Shown: one piece after another, positions 26,733-36,763 of the stretch
Layout: every line of letters begins with the position of its first letter
Position numbering within the stretch: the stretch's first letter is position 1
NCBI RefSeq assembly: GCF_012689525.1
Contig: NZ_CP051514.1
Span: 1,054,001-1,118,000, forward strand
Direction of reading: 5' to 3'
Source: Paraburkholderia aromaticivorans
Lineage (GTDB): Bacteria > Pseudomonadota > Gammaproteobacteria > Burkholderiales > Burkholderiaceae
Length of the DNA: 64,000 nt
Position numbers and translations under genes: made by a program
The notes under the pieces: model-generated
Seen by the model: only the letters and a program-made list of their open reading frames with translations
Database searches by the model: none
Told to the model about the DNA's origin: nothing

Positions 26733-29426
26733 TCAATCGAACGCGTAGGTGAATTCACCGTCGTTCGCGCCGACCTCGACCTTCGCTACCGTCCGCCCGT
26801 CGATCAGCCGCGTCAAAAATTCGGCGCTGATGCGGGGCAATAGCGTGCTGGTCAGAATCGCGTCGATCATCCGTCCGCCGCTCTCGAACTCGGTGCAGCG
26901 CGCGGCGATCTGCCGGACCATCGCGTCGTCGTAGCTGAAGGACACGCCGTGCTGTTCGACGATGCGCCGCTCGATGCGCGAGAGTTGCAGCCGGATGATG
27001 GCGTCGAGCATCGCGTCGTCGAGCGGGTAATAGGGAATCACCGCGACCCGTCCGAGCAAGGCCGGCGGGAACACCTCGACGAGCGGCGCGCGCAACGCGC
27101 GTGCGATCTGTCCGGGGCTCGGCGTGTCGCCCGGATTGCCGCACATGCGGGTAATCAGTTCGGTGCCGACGTTGGTGGTCAGCAGGATCAGCGTGTTGCG
27201 AAAATCGATCTGCCTGCCTTCACCATCTTCCATGCGCCCCTTGTCGAACACCTGGAAAAACAGCTCGTGGACATCCGGATGCGCCTTCTCGAACTCGTCG
27301 AGCAGCACCACGCTATAGGGACGGCGCCGCACTGCTTCGGTCAACACCCCGCCTTCGCCATAGCCGACATATCCCGGGGGAGCGCCCTTGAGCGAGGACA
27401 CGGTATGCGCTTCCTGGTACTCGCTCATGTTGACGGTGATGATGTTCTGCTCGCCGCCGTACAGCGCTTCCGCGAGTGCGAGCGCGGTCTCCGTCTTGCC
27501 CACACCCGAGGTGCCGGCCAGCATGAACACGCCGATCGGCTTGTGCGGATTGTCGAGACCGGCACGCGAGGTTTGCACGCGCCGCGCGATCATCTCCATC
27601 GCGTGCGCCTGGCCGACAATGCGCTGGTTGAGGGTATCGGCAAGCTTCAACACATTCGCCAGGTCGTCGCGCACCATGCGGCCAACCGGAATTCCGGTCC
27701 AGTCCTGCACCACCGCCGCGACAGCGTGCCGGTCCACGCCCGGCAGAATCAACGGCTGATCGCCCTGGCGTTGCGCGAGCTCGCCTTGCAGCGCCTGGAG
27801 TTCGGCTACGCGTTGGTCGGCTGTGCCCTCCCCGCCGGCGTCTTGTTCGAGTTCAGCGCGCAACGCGATGATGCGCTTGACCAGTTCCTGCTCACCTTCC
27901 CAGTTCGCGGTCAGTTGCGCGAGCCGGGCACGCCCGGCTTCGAGCCTACCGGCGACATCCGCGGCGCGGCCGGCGGTGTCGATGCCAAGCGCGGCTTCGC
28001 GCGCGATGATCCCGGCCTCGGTTTGCCATGCGTCGATGCGGCGGCGAGCGTCTTCAACCGCAGGCGGCACCGCGTGCTGGCTCACCGCGACCCGCGCGCA
28101 AGCGGTGTCGAGCAGACTCACGGCCTTGTCGGGCAACTGGCGGGCCGGGATATAGCGGTGTGACAGCGTGACCGCTGCTTCCAGCGCTTCGTCGAGCACC
28201 AGCACACCGTGATGCTGCTGCATCTTGCGCGCGATGCCGCGCATCATCCGGATCGCGCATTCTTCCGACGGTTCCGGCACCTGCACGACCTGAAAGCGCC
28301 GCGTCAGCGCGGGGTCTTTCTCGATGTGCTTCTTGTATTCGCTCCACGTCGTCGCGGCGACCGTGCGCAGCGTGCCGCGCGCGAGCGCCGGCTTCAGCAG
28401 GTTCGCCGCATCGCCGGTGCCCGCCGCGCCACCCGCGCCGACCAGCGTGTGGGCTTCGTCGATGAAGAGGATCACCGGCCGCGCCGACGCCTGCACTTCC
28501 TCGATCACCTGGCGCAGGCGGCTTTCGAACTCGCCCTTCATGCTGGCGCCGGCTTGCAGCAAGCCGACGTCGAGCGTGCAGACCCGCGCATCGCGCAGCG
28601 CGGGCGGCACATCGCCCGCGACGATGCGCTGCGCGAAACCTTCGACGACGGCGGTTTTGCCAACACCGGCTTCCCCGGTGAGGATCGGGTTGTTCTGCCG
28701 CCGGCGCATCAGGATGTCGACCACCTGGCGGATCTCGTCGTCGCGCCCGACGATCGGGTCCAGTTCGCCATTGCGCGCCTGTTCGGTCAGGTCGACCGTG
28801 TAGCGGCGCAGCGCTTCCTGGCGGCCGAGCGCGGCAGCGGGCAAGGCGCCGGCATCCACGCCGCTGCCCGACGCGTCTGCCGCGCCCACCATCGCGGCGG
28901 CGCCGTCACGAGGCGTGCCGGCACCAGACGCCATTGCCGCCAAGCCCGCTTCAGGCGACCCATCGAGCAGCACCACAAAACGCTCCGTCAGCGTATCGAG
29001 CCTGATTTTTTCGAACTGCCGCGAGATGGCGAACAAGGCGTTGCGCAGGTTCGACGTGCGCAACATACCGACCAGTAGATGCCCCGTGCGAACCTGAGCC
29101 GAGCCGAACATCAGGGAGCCGAATACCCAACCGCGCTCGACGGCTTCGTCGACTTGCGCAGAGATATCCGAGATCGACGTCGACCCGCGCGGCAAGCTAT
29201 CCAGCGCGTGAGCGATATCGCGGGCGAGCGCGCCGGGATCGAGTTCGAAGTGCCTGACCAGACGCTGCAGGTCGGAGTCCTGCGCGAGCAGGATCTGATG
29301 CAGCCAATGCACCAGCTCAACGTAAGGATTGCCACGCAGCTTGCAGAACACCGTGCCGCCTTCGATGGCGCGGTAAGCCAGCGGAGTGAGTTTGCCGAAC
29401 AGCGCGACGCGACTGATCTCAGCCAT
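26733..29426 (-). CDS. clpV: ClpV (TssH), T6SS sheath-recycling AAA+ ATPase
   Basis: This 897-aa Clp/Hsp100 protein has an N-terminal domain (ISRVALFGKLTPLAYRAIEG), a first AAA module with GEAGVGKT, a middle coiled-coil region and a second AAA module with AGTSGVGKTETALAL followed by VVLLDEFEKAHPDVHELFFQ. ClpV disassembles contracted TssBC sheaths. ATG 29426 is chosen over an upstream in-frame start because MAEISRVALFGKL matches the family N-terminus and GGAGA precedes it. It overlaps the end of tssG by eight bases. Confidence 0.96.
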   Translation of the reverse strand: MAEISRVALFGKLTPLAYRAIEGGTVFCKLRGNPYVELVHWLHQILLAQDSDLQRLVRHFELDPGALARDIAHALDSLPRGSTSISDISAQVDEAVERGWVFGSLMFGSAQVRTGHLLVGMLRTSNLRNALFAISRQFEKIRLDTLTERFVVLLDGSPEAGLAAMASGAGTPRDGAAAMVGAADASGSGVDAGALPAAALGRQEALRRYTVDLTEQARNGELDPIVGRDDEIRQVVDILMRRRQNNPILTGEAGVGKTAVVEGFAQRIVAGDVPPALRDARVCTLDVGLLQAGASMKGEFESRLRQVIEEVQASARPVILFIDEAHTLVGAGGAAGTGDAANLLKPALARGTLRTVAATTWSEYKKHIEKDPALTRRFQVVQVPEPSEECAIRMMRGIARKMQQHHGVLVLDEALEAAVTLSHRYIPARQLPDKAVSLLDTACARVAVSQHAVPPAVEDARRRIDAWQTEAGIIAREAALGIDTAGRAADVAGRLEAGRARLAQLTANWEGEQELVKRIIALRAELEQDAGGEGTADQRVAELQALQGELAQRQGDQPLILPGVDRHAVAAVVQDWTGIPVGRMVRDDLANVLKLADTLNQRIVGQAHAMEMIARRVQTSRAGLDNPHKPIGVFMLAGTSGVGKTETALALAEALYGGEQNIITVNMSEYQEAHTVSSLKGAPPGYVGYGEGGVLTEAVRRRPYSVVLLDEFEKAHPDVHELFFQVFDKGRMEDGEGRQIDFRNTLILLTTNVGTELITRMCGNPGDTPSPGQIARALRAPLVEVFPPALLGRVAVIPYYPLDDAMLDAIIRLQLSRIERRIVEQHGVSFSYDDAMVRQIAARCTEFESGGRMIDAILTSTLLPRISAEFLTRLIDGRTVAKVEVGANDGEFTYAFD

Positions 29427-30504
29427 GGAGAGTCTCCGGTTGACGAGGCGTGTGGACATGCGCGCTCGGCGCGATCACGACCCGATGTTTGTCATGGACA
29501 GGTGCGCCGCTCGAGAGCCACGTGGTCCAGCCCAGCCGCGCGCGCCCGGCGGCGGGGGCGCGGCCGCCGGCACCAGAAGCATCGGATGAAACGGACTCGC
29601 CACCGCCCAGGCGCAGTGCGGGCACTTCGTCATGCCGCAGATGCAGTTCGACGTCCCAGTCGAGCGGATCGCGCAGATAGTTGCGCACCCAGTCCACCAG
29701 CTTGGGCAGACTGGCGCCTCCGGGCAAAAAGCGTTGGAAGGTTTCATAGCCGAGCGGCCCGATCACGATCTGGAACTTGTGCTGACAGTCCCAGACCTGC
29801 GTGCCGACGACACTGGACAAACCGAGCCGCACGCCGCCCAGGCGGGTCTGCTGATCAACCGGCAAGCTCAGCCAGTGACCGCTCCATGGTTCGACCTCCA
29901 CCGGCACGCCGAAGAATTGCGCGAGGATCAGCCGCAGGCCGCCCGCATGCCGCGTCGGTGCCGCCAGCAAACCCGCAAAATGCAGCTTCGCGTGATCGGG
30001 TACCGTGTCGCGCTCGCGCAGCGCCGGCGTCCCCAGCCCGAACAGGCTGCCGAGATACGCCGAGAAGCGGTCCTCATCCGCGCGGTCCGCGCTCACTACC
30101 GGCTGGGCCGCCGCCCACGCCCGGTAGAAGAGCGTCAGCATCCGGTGATGGAACATGTCGAGAAAGCGCGCGAGCGTCCTGTCGTTCGCATGACGCTCAC
30201 GCTCGCGCACATACGCGGTCAGATGCGTGGGAAGCGGGCCGTTCGGGCCGAGCAGGCCGAGGAAATTCACCGCCAGCCGTCCAGGCTTGCCGTCGGCGCC
30301 GGGCGTATAGCCGCTCAGCGCACTCGGATGGAAAATCAGTTCGGCATCCTGTGCAAGGCGCACGACATCATCTCTCGCGCCAGGCGAAGTGCCCAGACGC
30401 GGCCGCTGCGGATGCGAGCAGTCGATCAGCCGCAGCGCCTGGAAAAAGTCGAAGTGACGCGCGTGCTGCTGCAACGTGCGTTCGAGTTCTAGAGCGTCAC
30501 GCAT
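29419..30504 (-). CDS. tssG: TssG baseplate protein
   Basis: This 361-aa protein starts at ATG 30504, overlapping the tssF stop by 16 bases. The family signature HFDFFQALRLIDCSHPQRPRL is near the N-terminus, then VNFLGLLGPNGPLPTHLTAYVRER and FLDMFHHRMLTLFYRAWA. The C-terminal third is Gly/Ala-rich and less conserved. TssG forms the baseplate wedge with TssE and TssF. The longer open frame upstream is tssF antisense-free shadow and lacks homology. Confidence 0.95.
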   Translation of the reverse strand: MRDALELERTLQQHARHFDFFQALRLIDCSHPQRPRLGTSPGARDDVVRLAQDAELIFHPSALSGYTPGADGKPGRLAVNFLGLLGPNGPLPTHLTAYVRERERHANDRTLARFLDMFHHRMLTLFYRAWAAAQPVVSADRADEDRFSAYLGSLFGLGTPALRERDTVPDHAKLHFAGLLAAPTRHAGGLRLILAQFFGVPVEVEPWSGHWLSLPVDQQTRLGGVRLGLSSVVGTQVWDCQHKFQIVIGPLGYETFQRFLPGGASLPKLVDWVRNYLRDPLDWDVELHLRHDEVPALRLGGGESVSSDASGAGGRAPAAGRARLGWTTWLSSGAPVHDKHRVVIAPSAHVHTPRQPETLHG

Positions 30505-32375
30505 CGTCCCACCCTCGCCGGCCAGCGCATGATCTCGCCGCGCGTCGAGGTCGACGCGACGGTCTCGGCAAACGAATTGATCGATACGTATTGCGCAAAA
30601 AACTGCGCGAGCACGGCGCCGAGCAGAAAGGCGCTGCCGCCTTCGAACGCCGCGTCGTCGAACTGCAACGTGATTTGCAGCCCACGGCCGAACACGATCG
30701 GCCCTGGCGACGGCAGGCGCCGCACGACCGGCGTCGAGTCGATCGAACGCAGACCGTCGACCTGACGCTGTGCGGCACCGTCGCCCGCCGGGCAGTAGAG
30801 CGCCAGCAATTCGCGCAATGCATGCGCGCCCTGCTGCGGATCGCTGTCGATGAGCGACGCGTAGTTCAGCGACAAATGATTCAATAGCCGCCACGCCGCC
30901 GGCCCTTCAGCGAACGACGGCAACGGGCGGCTCGGCCCCGCCACGCAGCGCACCGCCGCGACCGGCACTTCGGCGTCGAGCGTGAAATCGGTCGCGCCAA
31001 CGCCAATCGGCATCGACAGCGGCAGATCCCGATTGGTGCACCACGCGCTCACGCCTAATTGCCGCAGGTCGCCGTGCAACGGCGCACTTGTGGCGTCGAC
31101 CAGAGCCAGGAAAGTTTCGCTGCCCAGATAGCTGCTGCGGGCACCCTGCCGTTGCTGCCGCACCGAAGGGCGGCGTGCTTCACGCCGCATCTGGTAAAAC
31201 GCCCCGCCCTGGTGCTGCGTGTCCAGATCCTTTGCGCAGTAGAACGGCCGGAACTGTTGCTCGGCAAGCGCGCCGGCGCGGTAGCCGGTGACTGCGTCGA
31301 TCTGGTGGATCTCGTAGTCCATCGGCCGGGTGCGGTCCACGACTGCGTGATATTCGAACGCCGTGTCGCTCAGCGCGATGCGGTCGGTGCGGCGCAGGAA
31401 CAGGTTGACGGCCGGCGTGCAATGCAGCGCAAAGTGCGACGCGTCGACCGAGCGTTCGAGCAGCGGGTCCGCGCGATCGAGCAGCACGACCAGTTCGACC
31501 TCGCGTCCGCCGCACGCGCGCAGCGCATCGCGCAGTCCGCCGATCCGCACGAACCGGAAACGCGGTGCGAAGGCGAAATACTCCTGCAGCAAGCGGTAGC
31601 CGTCGAATGTCTGCTTTGCCACGGGCAGCAATGCCTCGTCCTCGGCAAAGCCGAGAGGCTGCAAGGCATTTTTGGGTAACACTGCCCCGCGAGCCGATCC
31701 CGACGTGCCCGGCACCACCGCAACGCCGACGCATGCGGCGAGCAGACGCTCGTGGATACACGCGGGCAGCGCGTCGGCGCCGCGCAGGTAGATCGCAAGG
31801 CTTTCCAGATTCATCTGCTCGAACGGCACCGCGCCGGTCGCGCGCAAGCGCAGCCGCAGACCGGCCTTGACGCCGGCAGGCAGCGGCACACCGGCCAGGC
31901 TGGACGAACCGGAGTGCGTGAAGAACTTCGCATGGGTAATCTCGACCGGCCACAGCGTCACGGCATGTCCGGTCCGGTATTCGCAGCGTGTCGATCCCGC
32001 TTTGTCGAGCAGGCTGCGCAGCACGGTATGGCGCGGAACCGCTACCCCATCCACCGTTGACGCGACTTGCGGGTTCTTGTGATCCGCCTGCAACTGCACC
32101 ACCGCCATCGACGGCGTGGGCGCCAGGTAATGCGGATAGGTTAGCTCGGTCAGATGCTGCGTGAAGCGCGGAAATTCGGCATCGAGCTTCATGCTCACAC
32201 GCGCCGCCAGAAAGCTGAAACCTTCGAGCAGACGCTCGACGTACGGATCGGCACAGTCGATGCCATCGAGCCCGAGCCGGCCCGCGACCTTCGGAAACGC
32301 GGCGGCGAACTCACCGCCCATTTCGCGCAGATGCTGCAGTTCCTGGCTGTAGTACTTGAGCAGGGCGGGATTCAT
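30489..32375 (-). CDS. tssF: TssF baseplate protein
   Basis: This 628-aa protein opens with LLKYYSQELQHLREMGGEFA and LLEGFSFLAARVSMKLDAEF, then LTYPHYLAPTPSMAVVQLQ, all hallmark TssF segments. It is the largest wedge subunit of the T6SS baseplate. Its start overlaps the tssE stop by four bases (ATGA at 32372-32375). Length matches the family. Confidence 0.96.
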   Translation of the reverse strand: MNPALLKYYSQELQHLREMGGEFAAAFPKVAGRLGLDGIDCADPYVERLLEGFSFLAARVSMKLDAEFPRFTQHLTELTYPHYLAPTPSMAVVQLQADHKNPQVASTVDGVAVPRHTVLRSLLDKAGSTRCEYRTGHAVTLWPVEITHAKFFTHSGSSSLAGVPLPAGVKAGLRLRLRATGAVPFEQMNLESLAIYLRGADALPACIHERLLAACVGVAVVPGTSGSARGAVLPKNALQPLGFAEDEALLPVAKQTFDGYRLLQEYFAFAPRFRFVRIGGLRDALRACGGREVELVVLLDRADPLLERSVDASHFALHCTPAVNLFLRRTDRIALSDTAFEYHAVVDRTRPMDYEIHQIDAVTGYRAGALAEQQFRPFYCAKDLDTQHQGGAFYQMRREARRPSVRQQRQGARSSYLGSETFLALVDATSAPLHGDLRQLGVSAWCTNRDLPLSMPIGVGATDFTLDAEVPVAAVRCVAGPSRPLPSFAEGPAAWRLLNHLSLNYASLIDSDPQQGAHALRELLALYCPAGDGAAQRQVDGLRSIDSTPVVRRLPSPGPIVFGRGLQITLQFDDAAFEGGSAFLLGAVLAQFFAQYVSINSFAETVASTSTRGEIMRWPARVGRCVTL

Positions 32376-32947
32376 GACAGCTGCTCGCTGCGCAAGTCAG
32401 CGCCGCCGCTCAGCGCAGGCGCTGGGACAGACGCAGGCACGGCGGCAGCGGTGTCGAGAATCCGCACCTCGCCAACTTCGAGATCCAGTTCGGTACGCAG
32501 ATACAGACGCTCGGGATACGGCTGGGACCACATATCGGCTTCGATCTCGAAGCGCAGCACATGCTCGTGACGGGCGCCCTGGGTGTCCTCGAGCGCGGTG
32601 ACGCGCACGGTATCGCGCATCAGACGCGGCTCGAAGGCCCACAACGCTTCGCGGATACGCCGCTCCAGCGCCGCCTTGGTGAGCCCCGCGACATGCCGGC
32701 CCGCGAGATCCGGCAAACCGTAGTTGAGCACCGAGGTGGCGACGTGCGGATAGCCCGCGACATCCTGCACCGCATCGAGCCCGCTTGCATTCAGCAACCA
32801 GCCGATATCGCGCTGTACGCTATCGCGCAACGCCCGTTGCGACAGCACGCGGCGCTCGCGAGGCTCGTGCCGCGCGTCGGGTTCGAAATCGGTGAGCCGG
32901 TCGAGCAGCGAAGGCTGCAGGCGGTCACACGCGGTCAGTTCGGTCAT
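32372..32947 (-). CDS. tssE: TssE, gp25-like baseplate protein
   Basis: This 191-aa gp25-like protein shows LLDRLTDFEPDARHEPRERR then LRDSVQRDIGWLLNA, and later VLNYGLPDLAGRHV. The lysozyme-like fold of the phage homologue is not catalytic in T6SS. TssE nucleates sheath assembly at the baseplate. The C-terminus has a 30-residue Ala/Pro tail beyond the usual end. There is a 43-base gap to tssC upstream. Confidence 0.93.
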   Translation of the reverse strand: MTELTACDRLQPSLLDRLTDFEPDARHEPRERRVLSQRALRDSVQRDIGWLLNASGLDAVQDVAGYPHVATSVLNYGLPDLAGRHVAGLTKAALERRIREALWAFEPRLMRDTVRVTALEDTQGARHEHVLRFEIEADMWSQPYPERLYLRTELDLEVGEVRILDTAAAVPASVPAPALSGGADLRSEQLS

Positions 32948-32990
32948 GGCTACGCTCCTTGGCGATGGCGGGCCCGCCGGCCCGTGGGAC

Positions 32991-34508
32991 TCAGGCGGCG
33001 GCAGCCGTCGGCAGCTTGGACACCAGCCGCAACGACACGGTCAGGCCTTCGAGCTGGTAGTGCGGACGCAGGAAGAACTTCGACGTGTAGTAGCCCGGAT
33101 TGCCCTCCACTTCCTCGACCACCACCTGGGCATCCGCGAGCGGTTTGCGCGCCTTGGTGTCATCCGACGAATGCGTCGGATCGCCGTCGACGTATTGCAG
33201 GATCCAGTTCTGCAGCCAGCGCTGCATATCGTCGCGTTCCTTGAACGAGCCCAGCTTGTCGCGCACGATGCACTTCAGATAGTGGGCGAACCGGCAGCAC
33301 GCGAACAGATACGGCAGCCGCGCGGCGAGATTCGCGTTGGCGGTAGCGGCAGGATCCTCGTATTCGGCGGGTTTGTGCAGCGATTGCGCACCGATGAACG
33401 CGGCAAAATCCGAGTTCTTCTTGTGCACGAGTGGCATGAAACCGCTCTTGGCCAGTTCTGCTTCGCGCCTGTCGCTAATGGCGATTTCCGTCGGGCATTT
33501 CATATCGACGCCGCCGTCATCGGTCGGGAAGGCGTGCACCGGCAAACCTTCGACGGCGCCACCGGATTCCACGCCGCGAATTCGCGAGCACCAGCCAAAC
33601 ATCTTGAACGAACGGGTGATGTTGGTCGCCATCGCATAGGCGGCGTTGGCCCACGCGTATTTGCGGCTGTCCGCACCTGTCGTATCTTCCTCGAAGTCAA
33701 ATTCCTCCACCGGATCGGTCTTCGCGCCATAGGGCGCGCGGGCCAGAAAGCGCGGCATGGCGAGGCCGATATAGCGCGAATCCTCCGACTCACGCAGCGA
33801 GCGCCACGCGGCGTGCTCGGGCGTCTGGAAGATCTTGGTGAGGTCGCGCGGATTGGCGAGCTCCTGCCACGAGTCCATCAGCAGCGCGGCCGGATCGGCA
33901 CCAGCGATGAACGGCGCGTGCGCGGCCGCGGCGATCTTGCCGATCTGCGTCAGCAGATCCGTGTCCGGGCCGCCATGATCGAAGTAGTAGTCCGCCACCA
34001 GCGCGCCGTACGGCTCGCCGCCGAACTGACCGTACTCTTCCTCATAGAGCTTCTTGAACAGCGGGCTCTGGTCCCACGCAACGCCCTTGTATTTCTTCAG
34101 TGTCTTGTGCAGTTCCGTCTTCGACATGTTCATCACGCGGATCTTCAGCGACTCGTCAGTCTCCGTGTTGTTGACGAGGTAGTGCAGACCGCGCCACGCG
34201 CTCTCGACCTTCTGGAACGGCTCGCTATGCAGGATCAGATTGATCTGCTGGGTAAGCGTCCGATCGATCTGCGCGATCAACGCCTCGATGGTCGCGAGCG
34301 CGTCGCCGCTGATCACGCCAGTGTCGTGCAAGGCTTGTTCGGCCAGCGTACGGACCGCGTTGTCGACGGCCTCGCGGGCGCGTTCGGACTTCGGCTTGAA
34401 TTCCTTTTGCAACAACGCCGAGAAGTCGTTGAGACCGGCATTGCTGTCGGCGGTGGCTACGTCGGACGCGGCGGGCTCCAACTCACGCTGGGTGCTGAGA
34501 TCGTTCAT
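32991..34508 (-). CDS. tssC: TssC large sheath subunit
   Basis: This 505-aa protein is the large contractile sheath subunit (EvpB/VC_A0108 family). Characteristic segments include DRTLTQQINLILHSEPFQKVE, ESAWRGLHYLVNNTETDESL and FAGAD-type FIAGADPAALLMDSW, and it ends in GYYTSKFFLRPHYQLEGLTVSLRLV. ATG 34508 is the conventional start; the frame extends upstream into the end of tssB without a better signal. It is four bases from the tssB stop, so the sheath pair is expressed together. Confidence 0.96.
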   Translation of the reverse strand: MNDLSTQRELEPAASDVATADSNAGLNDFSALLQKEFKPKSERAREAVDNAVRTLAEQALHDTGVISGDALATIEALIAQIDRTLTQQINLILHSEPFQKVESAWRGLHYLVNNTETDESLKIRVMNMSKTELHKTLKKYKGVAWDQSPLFKKLYEEEYGQFGGEPYGALVADYYFDHGGPDTDLLTQIGKIAAAAHAPFIAGADPAALLMDSWQELANPRDLTKIFQTPEHAAWRSLRESEDSRYIGLAMPRFLARAPYGAKTDPVEEFDFEEDTTGADSRKYAWANAAYAMATNITRSFKMFGWCSRIRGVESGGAVEGLPVHAFPTDDGGVDMKCPTEIAISDRREAELAKSGFMPLVHKKNSDFAAFIGAQSLHKPAEYEDPAATANANLAARLPYLFACCRFAHYLKCIVRDKLGSFKERDDMQRWLQNWILQYVDGDPTHSSDDTKARKPLADAQVVVEEVEGNPGYYTSKFFLRPHYQLEGLTVSLRLVSKLPTAAAA

Positions 34509-34512
34509 GGCG

Positions 34513-35076
34513 TCATGCTCCGTGAGAAGGGGCTTGCGGGTCTTGAGCAACGTTGCTGCTGCCATCGGCGTGCGTCTCGTCATGCGGTCGCGGCGCGGCC
34601 GACAAGGCCTGCATCAGCGCGGGCTCTTCGAGCAGCTTCGCGATCAGCGCTTCTGCGCCGCTCTTGCCGTCCATGTAGGTCAGCAGGTTTGCCAGTTGGG
34701 TGCGCGCCTCCAGCAGACGGCGCAGCGGCTCGACCTTGCGGGCGATCGCGGCAGGCGCGAAGTCGTCCATGCTCTCGAAGGTCAGGTCGACCGCGACGTT
34801 GCCTTCGCCCGTCAGCGTGTTCGGCACCTGCACCGCGACACGCGGCTTGATCGACTTCAGGCGTTCGTCGAAGTTGTCGACGTCGATTTCAAGAAACTTG
34901 CGCTCGCTGGCCGGTGCAAGCGGCTCGGCCGGTTGCCCGGACAGGTCTGCCAGCACCCCCATGACAAACGGCAGATTGACCTTTTTCTCCGAACCGTAGA
35001 CTTCGACGTCATACTCGATCTGCACACGGGGCGCCCGATTGCGCGCGATGAATTTCTGACTGCTTTCCTTTGCCAC
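34513..35076 (-). CDS. tssB: TssB small sheath subunit
   Basis: This 187-aa protein opens with ESSQKFIARNRAPRVQIEYD and KKVNLPFVMGVLADLSGQP, then FLEIDVDNFDERLKSIKPRV, all typical of TssB/VipA. It pairs with TssC to form the contractile sheath. GGAGAG lies just upstream of its ATG. The C-terminal 25 residues (PRPHDETHADGSSNVAQDPQ region) are a polar tail not normally conserved. Confidence 0.96.
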   Translation of the reverse strand: MAKESSQKFIARNRAPRVQIEYDVEVYGSEKKVNLPFVMGVLADLSGQPAEPLAPASERKFLEIDVDNFDERLKSIKPRVAVQVPNTLTGEGNVAVDLTFESMDDFAPAAIARKVEPLRRLLEARTQLANLLTYMDGKSGAEALIAKLLEEPALMQALSAAPRPHDETHADGSSNVAQDPQAPSHGA

Positions 35077-35126
35077 GATTGCTCTCCTGTGGAATCAAAC
35101 CTGCCTGCACGAGACGCCGCGCATCC

Positions 35127-36164
35127 TCACGCGACGCCGCCCAGATGCCTGAATTGGCCGGCGCCGTCCGGCGCCACGTCTTCGACGATTTCGATGAAAC
35201 TCTTGCCCACCAGCCGCCGGGCCCGCTGCAATAACACGGGCAACGGGCTCGATGGTTCGTGCAGCGCGTAGTACGTGCAGATCCTGTCCAGCGCGTCGAT
35301 CACGTCCTGCGCGCTTGCGATCTGTGTGCAACGGGGTGCGGCTGCCGGAAGCAGGGCCGCGCCTTCCATGACTGTCGTGGCGGCGCTCGCGCCACCGTCC
35401 GCAACAGCCTCTGCGTGTACGTTTTCTGCCGGAACATGCGTCCCGACAACTTCGACGATCCGCGCCAGCACCCCGGCGAGCGGCGCGAAGTCGAGCGCGC
35501 GCGCAGGTCCAACGTGCCCGGTCAGCAACGCTTCGATCCGCGTCACCGACGCAAGCGATCCACGCAACGCGGACAGCGTCGCCTGCACCTGCGGCAGACC
35601 CGCCAACTCGAACGCCGCGTCGATCGCTTGCTGATTCGGCACGTCGGCGCCGTCCTGGTGCAGCTCGCCCCTGGCCAGTTCGACGTGGCGCAGCGTGATG
35701 CCGTGTTGGCCGCGCGGCACGACAAACGGCACGTCGCGTAAATCAGCCGGCAACGCCGCGCCATCGATCAAGCCTGACATTGCGTTGACACGTGCGGTGG
35801 GGTCATTCTGGTCGTTCGCATCGAGCTGCGGATGGACGGTGTTCCAACGCGTCTCGAGCAGACCTTGAATCAGCTCGAGCCCTCTCGCCAGCCCGCCGAA
35901 CCCATCGCGCATCAGGCCGGCCCGCGTGTAGTGCACCGCCACCCGCAAATCGCGGCTGCGCACGAGCAGCGTGCTGGCGAGCAACAGCGCCGCGGCCCAG
36001 TCTGGCGGCGTCGCCGGAATCACCGTGCCGCCGTACTGCGCGTCGGGCTTACCGGTCACCGCCTGCTCGAGCGCCCGGAACTCCGCGCTGTACTCTTCGT
36101 CCTCTCCACACGGCAGGTCGGCTGTCACGTCGGTCAGCCATGCGGCGCAGTCAGCTTGATTCAT
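35127..36164 (-). CDS. tssA: TssA baseplate/cap-associated protein
   Basis: This 345-aa protein has the ImpA N-terminal domain: LTDVTADLPCGEDEEYSAEF, PPDWAAALLLASTLLVRSRDLRVA and LLETRWNTVHPQLDA, the last being a strong family signature. The short C-terminal region (ALDRICTYYALHEPSSPLPVLLQRARRLV) resembles the shorter TssA type, not the long capping forms. The ATG has only a weak GGA site upstream. It lies 51 bases upstream of tssB and 114 bases downstream of hcp. Confidence 0.93.
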   Translation of the reverse strand: MNQADCAAWLTDVTADLPCGEDEEYSAEFRALEQAVTGKPDAQYGGTVIPATPPDWAAALLLASTLLVRSRDLRVAVHYTRAGLMRDGFGGLARGLELIQGLLETRWNTVHPQLDANDQNDPTARVNAMSGLIDGAALPADLRDVPFVVPRGQHGITLRHVELARGELHQDGADVPNQQAIDAAFELAGLPQVQATLSALRGSLASVTRIEALLTGHVGPARALDFAPLAGVLARIVEVVGTHVPAENVHAEAVADGGASAATTVMEGAALLPAAAPRCTQIASAQDVIDALDRICTYYALHEPSSPLPVLLQRARRLVGKSFIEIVEDVAPDGAGQFRHLGGVA

Positions 36165-36277
36165 CGTGATGTCCGGGCAGTGTGGGGGCTGGCTACCCGC
36201 GGGCGATGAAGCACACGCGGGCAACCAGGGTTCCAGTTCAGTTCAGGTACGGGGTCGGCGAGCGCCGTGCTGCGCGT

Positions 36278-36763
36278 TCAAGCGGCGGCATTCTTCGGGA
36301 TATGCCACTTGCCAGTGACCGCGCCGCCCTTCTTCGCGCCGGTGTTGTCCTGCGGCTGGTACTCCATGTTGAATTGCGCAAAGTTCAGCGTGATCGTCTC
36401 CATCACTTCGTCGCCGCCGCTCGAACCGAACGTATGGCTGCTGACCAGCACCTCGTTGAGCTTGATCTTCAGGTACTCGACCGGCGAGGCGCCACCCGCC
36501 TTGCGCAACGACAGCAGCGCTTCGGGCATATGGGTACCCGCGCAGCAAGCCTGGATGACAGTAGGGGTGCTCTTGTCGACGTACTTGCAGATGGTCAGGT
36601 CCTGCACCTGCACGCAGCCCGTACCGCCGCCGGTGCCGGAATGGGTGCTGCCGGTCTGCGCGCAGCCCCATGACCAGCTCAGCAGCTCCATCTCATCCAC
36701 GTGGTCAGTTGCCTGCGATTCACCTTTGATGTCGCCCAGCTTGAGGAACATATCTACGGCCAT
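36278..36763 (-). CDS. hcp: Hcp (TssD) tube protein
   Basis: This 161-aa Hcp-family protein opens with DMFLKLGDIKGESQATDHVD and has the Hcp beta-barrel pattern through SPVEYLKIKLNEVLVSSHTFG and EVMETITLNFAQFNMEYQP. It is the inner tube subunit and a secretion hallmark. ATG 36763 has GGAGA seven bases upstream. Five Cys residues (including the pair in QACCAG) are more than usual. It is the first T6SS structural gene in the minus-strand order, with about 200 bases of upstream sequence that likely hold its promoter. Confidence 0.95.
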   Translation of the reverse strand: MAVDMFLKLGDIKGESQATDHVDEMELLSWSWGCAQTGSTHSGTGGGTGCVQVQDLTICKYVDKSTPTVIQACCAGTHMPEALLSLRKAGGASPVEYLKIKLNEVLVSSHTFGSSGGDEVMETITLNFAQFNMEYQPQDNTGAKKGGAVTGKWHIPKNAAA

